Shown one piece after another: positions 12,310 to 25,074 of a DNA stretch of 64,000 nucleotides. The position numbers and the translations under genes were made by a program. Below the pieces are notes generated by a model. It searched no databases and was not told the DNA's origin. It worked only from the letters and a program-made list of their open reading frames with translations. The DNA is from Apostichopus japonicus (Eukaryota; Echinodermata; Holothuroidea; Aspidochirotida; Stichopodidae). The number at the start of each line of letters is the position of its first letter. Within the stretch, counting starts at the first letter, position 1. The stretch lies in NCBI RefSeq assembly GCF_037975245.1, contig NC_092575.1:9948001-10012000 (forward strand), in the 5' to 3' direction.

Positions 12310-15300
12310 AAATCAGTTTTGTTAGGGTATCGGGGTTAAAACTTTAAGGTCACTTTTGTTCAAGAAATCATTTTTGTTACCGATAGTAGAGGTATACCAC
12401 GTAAAAGAGGAACCTTTATACTTTAATGTGGTGCTAACCGGACATCCTAGTAGACTCCATAACTAAAGTTAATCGATTTTGAAGAAAGAAAAAAATCATT
12501 TTTTGGATCATTACACCTTAGATATACAGCGCGTTTAGAGATGTCCGTATCGGGGTTAAAACTTTAAGGCCACTTTTGGTCAAGAAATCATTTTTGTTAC
12601 CGATAGTAGAGGTATACCACGTGAAAGAAGAACATTTCTACTTTAATGTGGTGCTAACCGGGCATGCCAGTAGGCTCCATAACTAAAGTTAATCGATTTT
12701 TTAAAAAAAATAAAAATTAACCATTTTTCTGATCATTACACATTACGTATATACATCGCGTTCAGAGATGTCCGTATCGGGGTTAAAATTGTAAGGCCAT
12801 ATTTGATCAAGAAATCATTTTTGTTACCGATGGTAGAGGTATACCACGTGAAAGAGGAACCTTTCTACTTTAATGTGGTCCTATTCGGACATCCTAGTAG
12901 GCTCCATAACTAAAGTTAATCGATTTTGAAAAAAATAAAAATCATAAATTTTTCTGATTATTACACATAACGTATATACAGCGCTTTTAGAGATGTCCGT
13001 ATCGGGGTTAAAACTTCAAGGTCACTTTTGGTCAAGAAATCATTTTTGTTACCGATAGTAGAGGTATATCACGTGAAAGAGGAACCTTTCTACTTTAATT
13101 TGGTGCTAACCGGACATACCAGTAGGCTCCATAACTAAAGTTAATCGATTTTGAAAAAATAAAAATTAACCATTTTTCTGATCATTACACATTACGTATA
13201 TACAGCGCGTTTAGAGATGTCCGTATCGGGGTTAAAACTTTAAGGCCATTTTTGGTCAAGAAATCATTTTTGTTACCGATGGTAGAGGTATACTACGTAA
13301 AAGAGGAACCTTTCTACTTCAATGTGGTGCTAACCGGACATCCTAGTAGGCTCCATAACTAAAGTAAATCGATTTTGAAAAAAATAAAAATTAACATTTT
13401 TCTGATCATTACACATAACGTATATACAGCGCGTTTAGAGAAGGGTCTGTATCGGGGTTAAAACTTTAAGGTCACTTTTGGTCAAGAAATCATTTTTGTT
13501 ACCGATGGTAGAGGTATACCACGTGAAAGATGAACCTGTCTACTTTAATGTGGTGCTAACCGGACATGCCAGTAGGCTCCATAACTAAAGTTAATCGATT
13601 TTGAAAAAATAAAAATTAACCATTTTCTTGATCATTACACACATATACAGCGCGTTTAGAGATGTCCGTATCGGGGTTAAAACTTTAAGGCCACTTTTGG
13701 TCAAGAAATCATTTTTGTTACCGATAGTAGAGGTATACCACGTGAAAGATGAACCTTTCTACTTTAATGTGGTCCTATTCGGACATCCTAGTAGGCTCCA
13801 TAACTAAAGTTAATCGATTTTGGAAAAAAACAATCATTTTTTGGATCATTACACATTAGATATACAGCGCGTTTAGAGATGTCCGTATCGGGGTTAAAAG
13901 TTTAAGGCCATTTTTGGTCAAGAAATCATTTTTGTTACCGATAGTAGAGGTATATCACGTGAAAGAGGAACCTGTCTACTTCAATGTGGTGCTAACCGGA
14001 CATCCTAGTAGGCTCCATAACTAAAGTTAATCGATTTTGAAAAATATAAAAATCATAAATTTTTCTGATTATTACACATAACGTATATACAGCGCGTTTA
14101 GAGAAGGGTCTGTATCGGGGTTAAAACTTTAAGGCCATTTTTGGTCAAGAAATCATTTTTGTTACCGATAGTAGAGGTATACCACGTAAAAGAGGAACCT
14201 TTCTACTTTAATATGGTGCTAACCAGACATCCTAGTAGGCTCCATAACTAAAGTAAATCGATTTTGAAAAAATAAAAATCAGAAATTTATCTGATCATTA
14301 CACACTACGTATATACAGCGCGTTTAGAGATGTCCGTATCGGGGTTAAAATTTTAAGGCCACTTTTGGTCAAGAAATCATTTTTGTTACCGATGGTAGAC
14401 GTATACCACGTGAAAGATGAACCTGTCTACTTTAATGTGGTGCTAACCGGACATGCCAGTAGGCTCCATAACTAAAGTTAATCGATTTTGAAAAAAATAA
14501 AAATTAACCATTTTTCTGATCATTACACACTACGTATATACAGCGCGTTTAGAGATGTCCGTATCGGGGTTAAAACTTTAAGGCCATTTTTGGTCAAGAA
14601 ATCATTTTTGTTACCGATAGTAGAGGTACATCACGTGAAAGATGAACCTGTCTACTTTAATGTGGTGCTAACCGGACATGCCAGTAGGCTCCATAACTAA
14701 AGTTATTCGATTTTGAAAAAAATAAAAATTAACCATTTTTCTGATCATTACACACTACGTATATACAGCGCGTTTAGAGATGTCCGTATCGGGGTTAAAA
14801 CTTTAAGGCCATTTTTGGTCAAGAAGTCATTTTTGTTACCGATAGTAGAGGTATACCACGTGAAAGATGAACCTGTCTTCTTTAATGTGGTGCTAACCGG
14901 ACATCCTAGTAGGCTCCATAACTAAAGTTAATCGATTTTGAAAAAAATAAAAATTAACCATTTTTCTGATCATTACACACTACGTATATACAGCGCGTTT
15001 AGAGATGTCCGTATCGGGGTTAAAACTTTAAGGCCACTTTTGGTCAAGAAATCATTTTTGTTACCGATAGTAGAGGTATACCACGTGAAAGATGAACCTT
15101 TCTACTTTAATGTGGTCCTATTCGGACATCCTAGTAGGCTCCATAACTAAAGTTAATCGATTTTGGAAAAAAACAATCATTTTTTGGATCATTACACATT
15201 AGATATACAGCGCGTTTAGAGATGTCCGTATCGGGGTTAAAAGTTTAAGGCCATTTTTGGTCAAGAAATCATTTTTGTTACCGATAGTAGAGGTATATCA

Positions 15301-18300
15301 CGTGAAAGAGGAACCTGTCTACTTCAATGTGGTGCTAACCGGACATCCTAGTAGGCTCCATAACTAAAGTTAATCGATTTTGAAAAAAATAAAAATTAAC
15401 ATTTTTCTGATCATTACACATTACGTATATACAGCGCGTTTAGAGATGTCCGTATCGGGGTTAAAACTTTAAGGCCATTTTTGGTCAAGAAATCATTTTT
15501 GTTACCGATAGTAGAGGTATACCACGTGAAAGATGAACCTGTCTACTTTAATGTGGTGCTAACCGGACATCCTAGTAGGCTCCATAACTAAAGTTAATCG
15601 ATTTTGAAAAAAATAAAAATTAACCATTTTTCTGATCATTACATATAACGTATATACAGCGCGTTTAGAGATGTCCGGATCGGGGTTAAAACTTTAAGGC
15701 CATTTTTGGTCAAGAAATCATTTTTGTTGCCGATAGTAGAGGTATATCACGTGAAAGATGAACCTGTCTACTTCAATGTGGTGCTAACCGGACATCCTAG
15801 TAGGCTCCATAACTAAAGTTAATCGATTTTGAAAAAAATAAAAATCATAAATTTTTCTGATTATTACACATAACGTATATACAGCGCGTTTAGAGAAGGG
15901 TCTGTATCGGGGTTAAAACTTCAAGGTCACTTTTGGTCAAGAAATCATTTTTGTCACCAATAGTAGAGGTATATCACGTGAAAGATGAACCTGTCTACTT
16001 TAATGTGGTGCTAACGGGACATGCCAGTAGGCTCCATAACTAAAGTTAATCGATTTTGAAAAAAATAAAAATTAACCATTTTTCTGATCATTACACATTA
16101 CGTATATACAGCGCGTTTAGAGATGTCCGGATCGGGGTTAAAACTTTAAGGCCATTTTTGGTCAAGAAATCATTTTTGTTACCGATGGTAGAGGTATACC
16201 ACGTAAAAGAGGAACCTTTCTACTTTAATGTGGTCCTATTCGGACATCCTAGTAGGCTCCATAACTAAAGTAAATCGATTTTGAAAAAAATAAAAATTAA
16301 CATTTTTCTGATCATTACACATAACGTATATACAGCGCGTTTAGAGAAGGGTCTGTATCGGGGTTAAAACTTTAAGGTCACTTTTGGTCAAGAAATCATT
16401 TTTGTTACCGATAGTAGAGGTATACCACGTGAAAGAGGAACATTTCTACTTTAATGTGGTGCTAACCGGACATGCCAGTAGGCTCCATAACTAAAGTTAA
16501 TCGATTTTTTAAAAAAAATAAAAATTAACCATTTTTCTGATCATTACACATAACGTATATACAGCGCGTTTAGAGATGTCCGTATCGGGGTTAAAATTTT
16601 AAGGCCATATTTGGTCAAGAAATCATTTTTGTTACCGATAGTAGAGGTATACCATGTGAAAGAGGAACCTTTCTACTTTAATGTGGTGCTAACCGGACAT
16701 CCTAGTAGGCTCCATAACTAAAGTTAATCGATTTTGAAAAAAATAAAAATCATAAATTTTTCTGATTATTACACATAACGTATATACAGCGCGTTTAGAG
16801 AAGGGTCTGTATCGGGGTTAAAACTTCAAGGTCACTTTTGGTCAAGAAATCATTTTTGTTACCGATAGTAGAGGTATATCACGTGAAAGATGAACCTGTC
16901 TACTTTAATGTGGTGCTAACGGGACATGCCAGTAGGCTCCATAACTAAAGTTAATCGATTTTGAAAAAAATAAAAATTAACCATTTTTCTGATCATTACA
17001 TATTACGTATATACAGCGCGTTTAGAGATGTCCGGATCGGGGTTAAAACTTTAAGGCCATTTTTGGTCAAGAAATCATTTTTGTTACCGATAGTAGAGGT
17101 ATACCACGTAAAAGAGGAACCTTTCTACTTTAATATGGTGCTAACCGGACATCCTAGTAGGCTCCATAACTAAAGTAAATCGATTTTGAAAAAATAAAAA
17201 TCATAAATTGATCTGATCATTACACACTACGTATACACAGCTCGTTTAGAGATGTCCGTATCGGGGTTAAAACTTTAAGGCCAATTTTGGTCAAGAAATC
17301 ATTTTTGTTACCGATAGTAGAGGTATACCACGTGAAAGATGAACCTGTCTACTTTAATGTGGTGCTAACCGGACATGCCAGTAGGCTCCATAACTAAAGT
17401 TAATCGATTTTGAAAAAAATAAAAATTAACCATTTTTCTGATCATTACACACTACGTATATACAGCGCGTTTAGAGATGTCCGTATCGGGGTTAAAACTT
17501 TAAGGCCATTTTTGGTCAAGAAGTCATTTTTGTTACCGATAGTAGAGGTACATCACGTGAAAGATGAACCTGTCAACTTTAATGTGGTGCTAACCGGACA
17601 TGCCAGTAGGCTCCATAACTAAAGTTAATCGATTTTGAAAAAAATAAAAATTAACCATTTTTCTGATCATTACACACTACGTTTATACAGCGCGTTTAGA
17701 GATGTCCGTATCGGGGTTAAAACTTTAAGGCCACTTTTGGTCAAGAAATCATTTTTGTTACCGATAGTAGAGGTATATCACGTGAAAGATGAACCTGTCT
17801 ACTTTAATGTGGTGCTAACCGGACATGCCAGTAGGCTCCATAACTAAAGTTAACCGATTTTGAAAAAATAAAAATTAACCATTTTTCTGATCATTACACA
17901 CTACGTATATACAGCGCGTTTAGAGATGTCCGTATCGGGGTTAAAACTTTAAGGCCATTTTTGGTCAAGAAGTCATTTTTGTTACCGATAGTAGAGGTAT
18001 ACCACGTGAAAGATGAACCTTCCTACTTTAATGTGGTGCTAACCGGACATGCCAGTAGGCTCCATAACTAAAGTTAATCGATTTTGAAAAAATAAAAATT
18101 AACCATTTTCTTGATCATTACACACATATACAGCGCGTTTAGAGATGTCCGTATCGGGGTTAAAACTTTAAGGCCACTTTTGGTCAAGAAATCATTTTTG
18201 TTACCGATAGTAGAGGTATACCACGTGAAAGATGAACCTTTCTACTTTAATGTGGTCCTATTCGGACATCCTAGTAGGCTCCATAACTAAAGTTAATCGA

Positions 18301-20750
18301 TTTTGGAAAAAAACAATCATTTTTTGGATCATTACACATTAGATATACAGCGCGTTTAGAGATGTCCGTATCGGGGTTAAAAGTTTAAGGCCATTTTTGG
18401 TCAAGAAATCAGTTTTGTTACCGATAGTAGAGGTATATCACGTGAAAGAGGAACCTGTCTACTTCAATGTGGTGCTAACCGGACATCCTAGTAGGCTCCA
18501 TAACTAAAGTTAATCGATTTTGAAAAAATAAAAATTAACCATTTTTCTGATCATTACACACTACGTATATACAGCTCGTTTAGAGATGTCCGTTATCGGG
18601 GTTAAAACTTTAAGGCCATTTTTGGTCAAGAAATCATTTTTGTTACCGATGGTAGAGGTATACCACGTGAAAGATGAACCTGTCTACTTTAATGTGGTGC
18701 TAACCGGACATGCCAGTAGGCTCCATAACTAAAGTTAATCGATTTTGAAAAAAATAAAAATTAACCATTTTTCTGATCATTACACACTACGTTTATACAG
18801 CGCGTTTAGAGATGTCCGTATCGGGGTTAAAACTTTAAGGCCACTTTTGGTCAAGAAATCATTTTTGTTACCGATAGTAGAGGTATATCACGTGAAAGAT
18901 GAACCTTTCTACTTTAATGTGGTGCTAACCGGACATGCCAGTAGGCTCCATAACTAAAGTTAACCGATTTTGAAAAAATAAAAATTAACCATTTTTCTGA
19001 TCATTACACATTACGTATATACAGCGCGTTTAGAGATGTCCGTATCGGGGTTAAAACTTTAAGGCCATTTTTGGTCAAGAAATCATTTTTGTTACCGATA
19101 GTAGAGGTATACCACGTGAAAGATGAACCTTCCTACTTTAATGTGGTGCTAACCGGACATGCCAGTAGGCTCCATAACTAAAGTTAATCGATTTTGAAAA
19201 AATAAAAATTAACAATTTTTCTGATCATTACACACATATACAGCGCGTTTAGAGATGTCCGTATCGGGGTTAAAACTTTAAGGTCACTTTTGGTCAAGAA
19301 ATCATTTTTGTTACCGATAGTAGAGGTATACCACGTGAAAGATGAACCTTTCTACTTTAATGTGGTGCTAACCGGACATGCCAGTAGGCTCCATAACTAA
19401 AGTTAACCGATTTTGAAAAAATAAAAATTAACCATTTTTCTGATCATTACACATTACGTATATACAGCGCGTTTAGAGATGTCCGTATCGGGGTTAAAAC
19501 TTTAAGGCCATTTTTGGTCAAGAAATCATTTTTGTTACCGATAGTAGAGGTATACCACGTGAAAGATGAACCTTCCTACTTTAATGTGGTGCTAACCGGA
19601 CATGCCAGTAGGCTCCATAACTAAAGTTAATCGATTTTGAAAAAATAAAAATTAACCATTTTTCTGATCATTACACACATATACAGCGCGTTTAGAGATG
19701 TCCGTATCGGGGTTAAAACTTTAAGGCCACTTTTGGTCAAGAAATCATTTTTGTTACCGATAGTAGAGGTATACCACGTGAAAGATGAACCTTCCTACTT
19801 TAATGTGGTGCTAACCGGACATGCCAGTAGGCTCCATAACTTAAGTTAATCGATTTTGAAAAAATAAAAATTAACCATTTTTCTGATCATTACACACATA
19901 TACAGCGCGTTTAGAGATGTCCGTATCGGGGTTAAAACTTTAAGGCCACTTTTGGTCAAGAAATCATTTTTGTTACCGATAGTAGAGGTATACCACGTGA
20001 AAGATGAACCTTTCTACTTTAAATTGGTCCTATTCGGACATCCTAGTAGGCTCCATAACTAAAATAAATCGATTTTGGAAAAAAAAAATCATTTTTTGGA
20101 TCATTACACATTAGATATACAGCGCGTTTAGAGATGTCCGTATCGGGGTTAAAACTTTAAGGCCATTTTTGTTCAAGAAATCATTTTTGTTACCGATAGT
20201 AGAGGTACATCACGTGAAAGATGAACCTGTCTACTTTAATGTGGTGCTAACCGGACATGCCAGTAGGCTCCATAACTAAAGTTAATCGATTTTGAAAAAA
20301 ATAAAAATTAACCATTTTTCTGATCATTACACACTACGTATATACAGCGCGTTTAGAGATGTCCGTATCGGGGTTAAAACTTTAAGGCCACTTTTGGTCA
20401 AGAAATCATTTTTGTTACCGATAGTAGAGGTATACCACGTGAAAGATGAACCTTTCTACTTTAATGTGGTCCTATTCGGACATCCTAGTAGGCTCCATAA
20501 CTAAAGTTAATCGATTTTGGAAAAAAACAATCATTTTTTGGATCATTACACATTAGATATACAGCGCGTTTAGAGATGTCCGTATCGGGGTTAAAACTTT
20601 AAGGCCACTTTTGGCCAAGAAATCATTTTTGTTACCGATAGTAGAGGTATACTACGTGAAAGAGGAACCTTTCTACTTTAATGTGGTGCTAACCAGACAT
20701 GCCAGTAGGCTCCATAACTAAAGTTAATTGATTTTGAAGAAGAAAAAAAA
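12310..20750 (+). repeat. Right ~224-bp satellite array (plus orientation)
   Basis: About 37-38 copies of the same monomer as in 1-8835 lie here in the opposite orientation. Open frames of 70 codons recur at exactly 225-bp spacing (14,488, 14,713, 14,938; also 16,056, 16,961, 17,410, 17,635, 18,745, 20,292), as expected for a 225-bp unit. Higher-order structure is visible. A block with AAACTTCAAGGTCACTTTTGG and GCTAACGGGACATGCCAG near 15,897 recurs near 16,801 (about four monomers). The CATTTTCTTGATCATTACAC block near 13,621 recurs near 18,109 with the same following monomers. The two arms differ in variant composition, so they are not a simple duplicate of one contig. Confidence 0.95.
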
Positions 20751-20990
20751 AATATCAATATTTTAAAACGTTTAGGCCACTTTTGGTCAAAAAAATCGGC
20801 TTTGTTACCGATAGTAGGTATACCACGTGAAAGAAGAAATTGTTTTCTTTGATTTGATGCTAACCGGACCTCCTAACTAGGTCGATAACTCAAATTAATC
20901 GATTTTAAAATAATAACACGTTTGGATCATAACACATTACCGCGCGTTTCGAGCTAATTTTCCCATTTGCATCCCACTCCTGTTAGGATC
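20751..20990 (+). repeat. Diverged terminal satellite monomer
   Basis: After the last good monomer, a decayed copy is still recognisable through GGCCACTTTTGGTCAA, GTTACCGATAGTAGGTATAC, CACGTGAAAGAAG, GATGCTAACCGGAC and TTAATCGATTTT, with many substitutions and small deletions. It then fades into unrelated DNA. Decay of the edge unit is typical where exchange no longer homogenises a tandem array, so this is a true array boundary. Confidence 0.8.
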
Positions 20991-22565
20991 GAACGGTTTG
21001 TAGCCATCGAATTTCAATAAATCAAAGTGTTACTGGCTGTTTTTTCATACCACTTGTAAGAGGAATAACTTAACATCGTCATTGTACCCCTCTTGACTGT
21101 TGCATATTCTCATAAATTAATTGTTTAGACATTTGAAAAAAAAAGAAAAAAATGGTATAAAAATTGCCGCCATTTACGCCTTTCTCCACAAGATTTGGTA
21201 GGATCACAAGTTTCAGTTCAATATGGATGCAGATTTCGTCCACCATTAATTTCCAAAATTATATTACATGAAAGAGCAACAACTCATCTCTCATATGGTG
21301 CAATTATTGGCATTTTACAGTATTCATAGCGTTAAATATTATCGCTTTAAAACAGGTACGAAAAAGTAGCAGTCTTGTTATTGTCCGCTAATTTAGGCTG
21401 CCCTTAGTGGCTGCTGGGGATCAACTTTCCCGCCACAGCGTACCCAGCGCTCGTCACAGTGTACAAACATCAGTGGCCAACGGCGTGTAACGTTGATGTA
21501 TACACTATTGGCTGCTGTTAGTGGCTGCTCTTAGTGGCTGCTACGTTCAAACAGGTTTAGAAATTTTGAAAAAAAAAGTTGTGTCGTATGCCCAGAATCG
21601 TGCTACATATTGTGCTGGATACATTGCAACGGATGGCTAGAAATTATTCATCCTCAGCGCGCCCTCTAAAAACTTTCGGCAATACCACTGAGCGCCTTCA
21701 TCGTTTCTTGCGGTTTCGAGATAAAAGTCAAACCTTCGGTGATTCTAAACTCTTGAAGTTGTAAAGTTTAAGTTAAGTTAAATCCTGTTAAACAATGTTT
21801 CACAAGCTTTTTTATGTTTCAGTGTAGGCCTATTGTGTCGTTCGGAAGTTTGGCTGTCATATATATTTAAGTTTAAAGTATAGTGTATTTGACCTACAAC
21901 ATAACACTATGTTTAAACAGCACACAAATATAATCATACAGGAACATAAGCAACGAATTACTGATGAAATGCTCGAATCCATCTTGACTTTGTGTGTGCG
22001 CGGTGCTTGTGCGTATCTTACAGTCAAGCTTTTGACTTGATGAACGGTGTAGTCACTTGGGTTAACAAAGGAAACTAGAAACATAGCAAACAACAACTGA
22101 CAACTGTTTACACGGTTGCCTCCCATCCCTGTACGTCAGACTTGGATTCAAAGTGTGATCATTGAGTTATATCCTCTACCATAGTCTGGTGCAGCTAATA
22201 TACAATTCGATAAATATTTGTAATTAGTACGGCAACGTGACAAGTCGTCCTCAATATCCGGGGACAAACCCCTGTTTTCATATACTCCCGTCCCCGGATT
22301 AAAGTATCCACAGAAACTCCCAGGATTTTTTTTAAACGGCCCGCATTAATTTGCAGCCTGCTTGAAAGCTATGATTGTCTACAACTACAAAATAAATATA
22401 AAAGCAACTCAGATTGTTGAATAACTGTATAGACCGTCCAGCTACCGTCAAGCTGTTTGGAAACTGGATATATCTGCCGTGGACAAAATACTTGTTTCTC
22501 GATGAAATTTTAAACTTTATTGCATGGGCATTTGATCATTTTACCTCAAAACATAACACCATGAA
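20991..22565. other. Unassigned flank of the satellite
   Basis: No gene was recognised. A motif TTAGTGGCTGCT occurs three times between 21,400 and 21,545. The short frames (21,579-21,764 plus and 21,857-22,126 minus) lack splice support and recognisable domains. Confidence 0.5.
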
Positions 22566-22568
22566 AAC

Positions 22569-22768
22569 ACTGAGAGAGCTTTCAACTAGATAGGATGGAG
22601 CAGGGGATCTGATCCTCTGCCCGAGATCAAGATCCTTGCGTGAAAAGCTCTCGTACTTACTAACTGATCCCGAGATCTTAACCCTTCTGTCGAGGAAGAT
22701 CAGATCCGGAGCTCGAGATGAACATAGCAAGTGTGAAAGCTGTTATTACATTTGAGAGCTTTCACACC
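22569..22768. repeat. Nested short inverted repeats with GAGAGCTTTCA arms
   Basis: GAGAGCTTTCA near 22,571 pairs with TGAAAAGCTCTC near 22,640. GTGTGAAAGCT near 22,730 pairs with GAGAGCTTTCACAC near 22,754. The spacer is rich in GATC-containing words (GGGATCTGATCC, CCCGAGATC, AGATCAGATC). This could be a small decayed foldback or MITE; I found no clear target duplication. Confidence 0.4.
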
Positions 22769-22799
22769 AGACAGCCGATCTCGAACGTGGGATCATATC

Positions 22800-24986
22800 A
22801 GATCAGATCATCTGTCCATTAAACAATTTAATGGCAACGGATTACCTGGAAACAATATGGTCAAACTTAATGTGGATTCTTCATTGCGGTCCATTTTAAC
22901 TGCTGCCCCGAGAACGATTGTTTTTCGTATTACAACGATGTTTTAAACTGAACATGCTCGAGAGGGTATTTTCGCATAACCGGAATGCCCCGGCCATTGA
23001 CTATATGGACCAGCTATGGTTACTGATTGGCTTACAGTAGTATCAATGTATATGATATAATTCTCTGAAAGAAAAACATGAAAGCATTGACTCAAATGTA
23101 TGTGTGGTATTATAGTCCTTATATCATCTCTGTTTAAGTAAATGGAACCATCTGTCTCACAATAAATGTTTGCAATCACGTATAGGCTGGTATAAAATCC
23201 CTGCACCAGACAAGGACATTCATTAACGGAGATGGGAGTCCCATAAAGTGTTTCAAATGTTTCTTCCTTGAGGTGATCTAATGTTAATATGGTGAGATAA
23301 CTTCTTCACTGTCTGTGTATCGATAGACTGGCCATCTCTTCTCACTTTCAGTACTGGCTTCATAACTTTTTATATTGATGTATACCCCCGTCCCCAATCT
23401 CGATTCCTACATTGACAGAGAAATACATCTTTTTGCCAAAACTTCACTTTTGATGTTGTTGAAAACTTTATATTTAATAAAGCCATGTCTATTTTTGCCC
23501 TCACTCCCTGATACCTTTCGATTTCCCTGTTAAATCCCCGTTCCCCTTCCCCCTTCCCCTTCACCTCCCCTTCCCCTTCCCCTTTTTTGTCCTTCCTTCC
23601 CCGTCCGAATTCCCTTTCCCGGCTTAATTCAAACCAGCAACGCAGTGTTAATGACTGATAACCCTCATAGATTCAATTGTATGAATGAGAGATTAGGCTG
23701 GAAAATTTTCATCAAAATTTACCATTATTGAGTATTTATATACATACATTCATCGACACAAATACACTTAAGCATATGCATTACATGACAGTAATTCTCT
23801 CACTATACGGCTGCTATTATAACATGTTATAGCCTTAGTTACGTTATCTCACTGGTCGTGACTTGAGTGAGCCGAACATCCAGTTGGGACAATTTCCTAG
23901 GCTAAGACCTCTCTAAACCGTACTCCAATATCATGCTATCAAAGCACTGGTATTGACAGTACAAACAGTTTATAACCTTGATCAGATAGAAACGTGATTT
24001 TCATTCTGCTCGTACTGACAATACGAGGACTCTGAAAGCGAGATATAACACTACAGTATAGAAAAAATGTCTCAACTGGGTGAACCGAAGCAAGGAAATA
24101 TGAATAATTCATAACTCGTCCCTCGCTGTACTACGCCAATGATGGTAGCCCATCAATGTTTGACCTCTTATCAGTTAGTGTGAATAATTTATCAGAGGGC
24201 TTAAAGGAAGTGAAGACTCGCGCACAAAGAAACGTCTGCTGCCGGTAATCTGACCTAGTTTCGAATGAGGTGTAACAGAAGTGTTAGACACCACCGTCGA
24301 TCCCAGAAAATACAAACACAGCTTGCTACCGTCGGTAATTAGACACTAGTTTACAGTCAAAACAAGCTACGGTCAATACCCACAGCACAGTGTACATAGC
24401 AGCGATGGACATCTCAGGTCCAGATTAAAGATAACAAGGTATCACGTTTCATTACTATCTGCATTTTGTAGCGACAAGAACAAAGGGAAAGATAACTTTT
24501 TCAGAGGGCGGCACGCGGTTTGGGGCGAGTCTTCAATGCCTTTAAACCATTTCAATGTGTTGTACATAGCTTGGACGGTTGAACAATAAGAGAATGTTGT
24601 TTTAGGGAGGGGGGGGGGGGGATAAAAGAAGCCTGTTATCTTCATCAAGTGTAATGGCATTTCAATGTTTCTGTAAAACATTCGGTCTCGCTCTACATAA
24701 CATTGTTTTTCAATGGTTGTGTGGTAACGTTAAAGTGTCCTTCACATTATAGAAACACGTTCGTAATACCCGTAAATAAATGTCTCCGTTACTCACTTTA
24801 CAATGCACCAACGGATTTTAAAGTGTATGTGTATGTATATTACATCAGAAACGGGCTTTAAAATAAATGGCTATATACATTCTCCATTATGAGTCACCTT
24901 CTTATGCGACTTTCCATTTAGCGGTCTTATAAACAAGTTCAGAACGTAGATATTTTATTCTATTATACTAGGACTATGCCTTTGGT
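22800..24986. other. Unassigned stretch with pyrimidine tract
   Basis: No supported gene. A (TTCCCC)-like pyrimidine tract lies at about 23,520-23,600, and a G run lies near 24,607-24,621. Short frames such as 22,943-23,206 (minus) show no recognisable domain. Confidence 0.45.
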
Positions 24987-25074
24987 GTTAAAAGTTGTAA
25001 TATTACCGTACAAGGAACAATTTACAACACATAGATATTTGTTCCTTGCATACGGTAATATTACAACTTTTAAC
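24987..25074. repeat. Near-perfect 32-bp hairpin with 22-nt loop
   Basis: The arm at 24,987-25,018 (GTTAAAAGTTGTAATATTAC then CGTACAAGGAAC) is the reverse complement of 25,041-25,074 except for a 2-nt bulge. The loop is 22 nt. Pairing continues imperfectly for about 8-10 bases outside. It is either a tiny foldback insertion or a structured-RNA candidate. No poly(A) or target duplication was evident. Confidence 0.75.

Noticed and set aside
1992-20504. Dozens of ~70-codon frames with nearly the same peptide
   Set aside because: They recur at the satellite period, follow array orientation, and vary as much at first and second codon positions as at third. Best explained by a 225-bp unit length, not by a gene family.
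21961-22040. Hammerhead ribozyme core (CTGATGA)
   Set aside because: CTGATGA occurs, but no GAAA at the required place after a stem.
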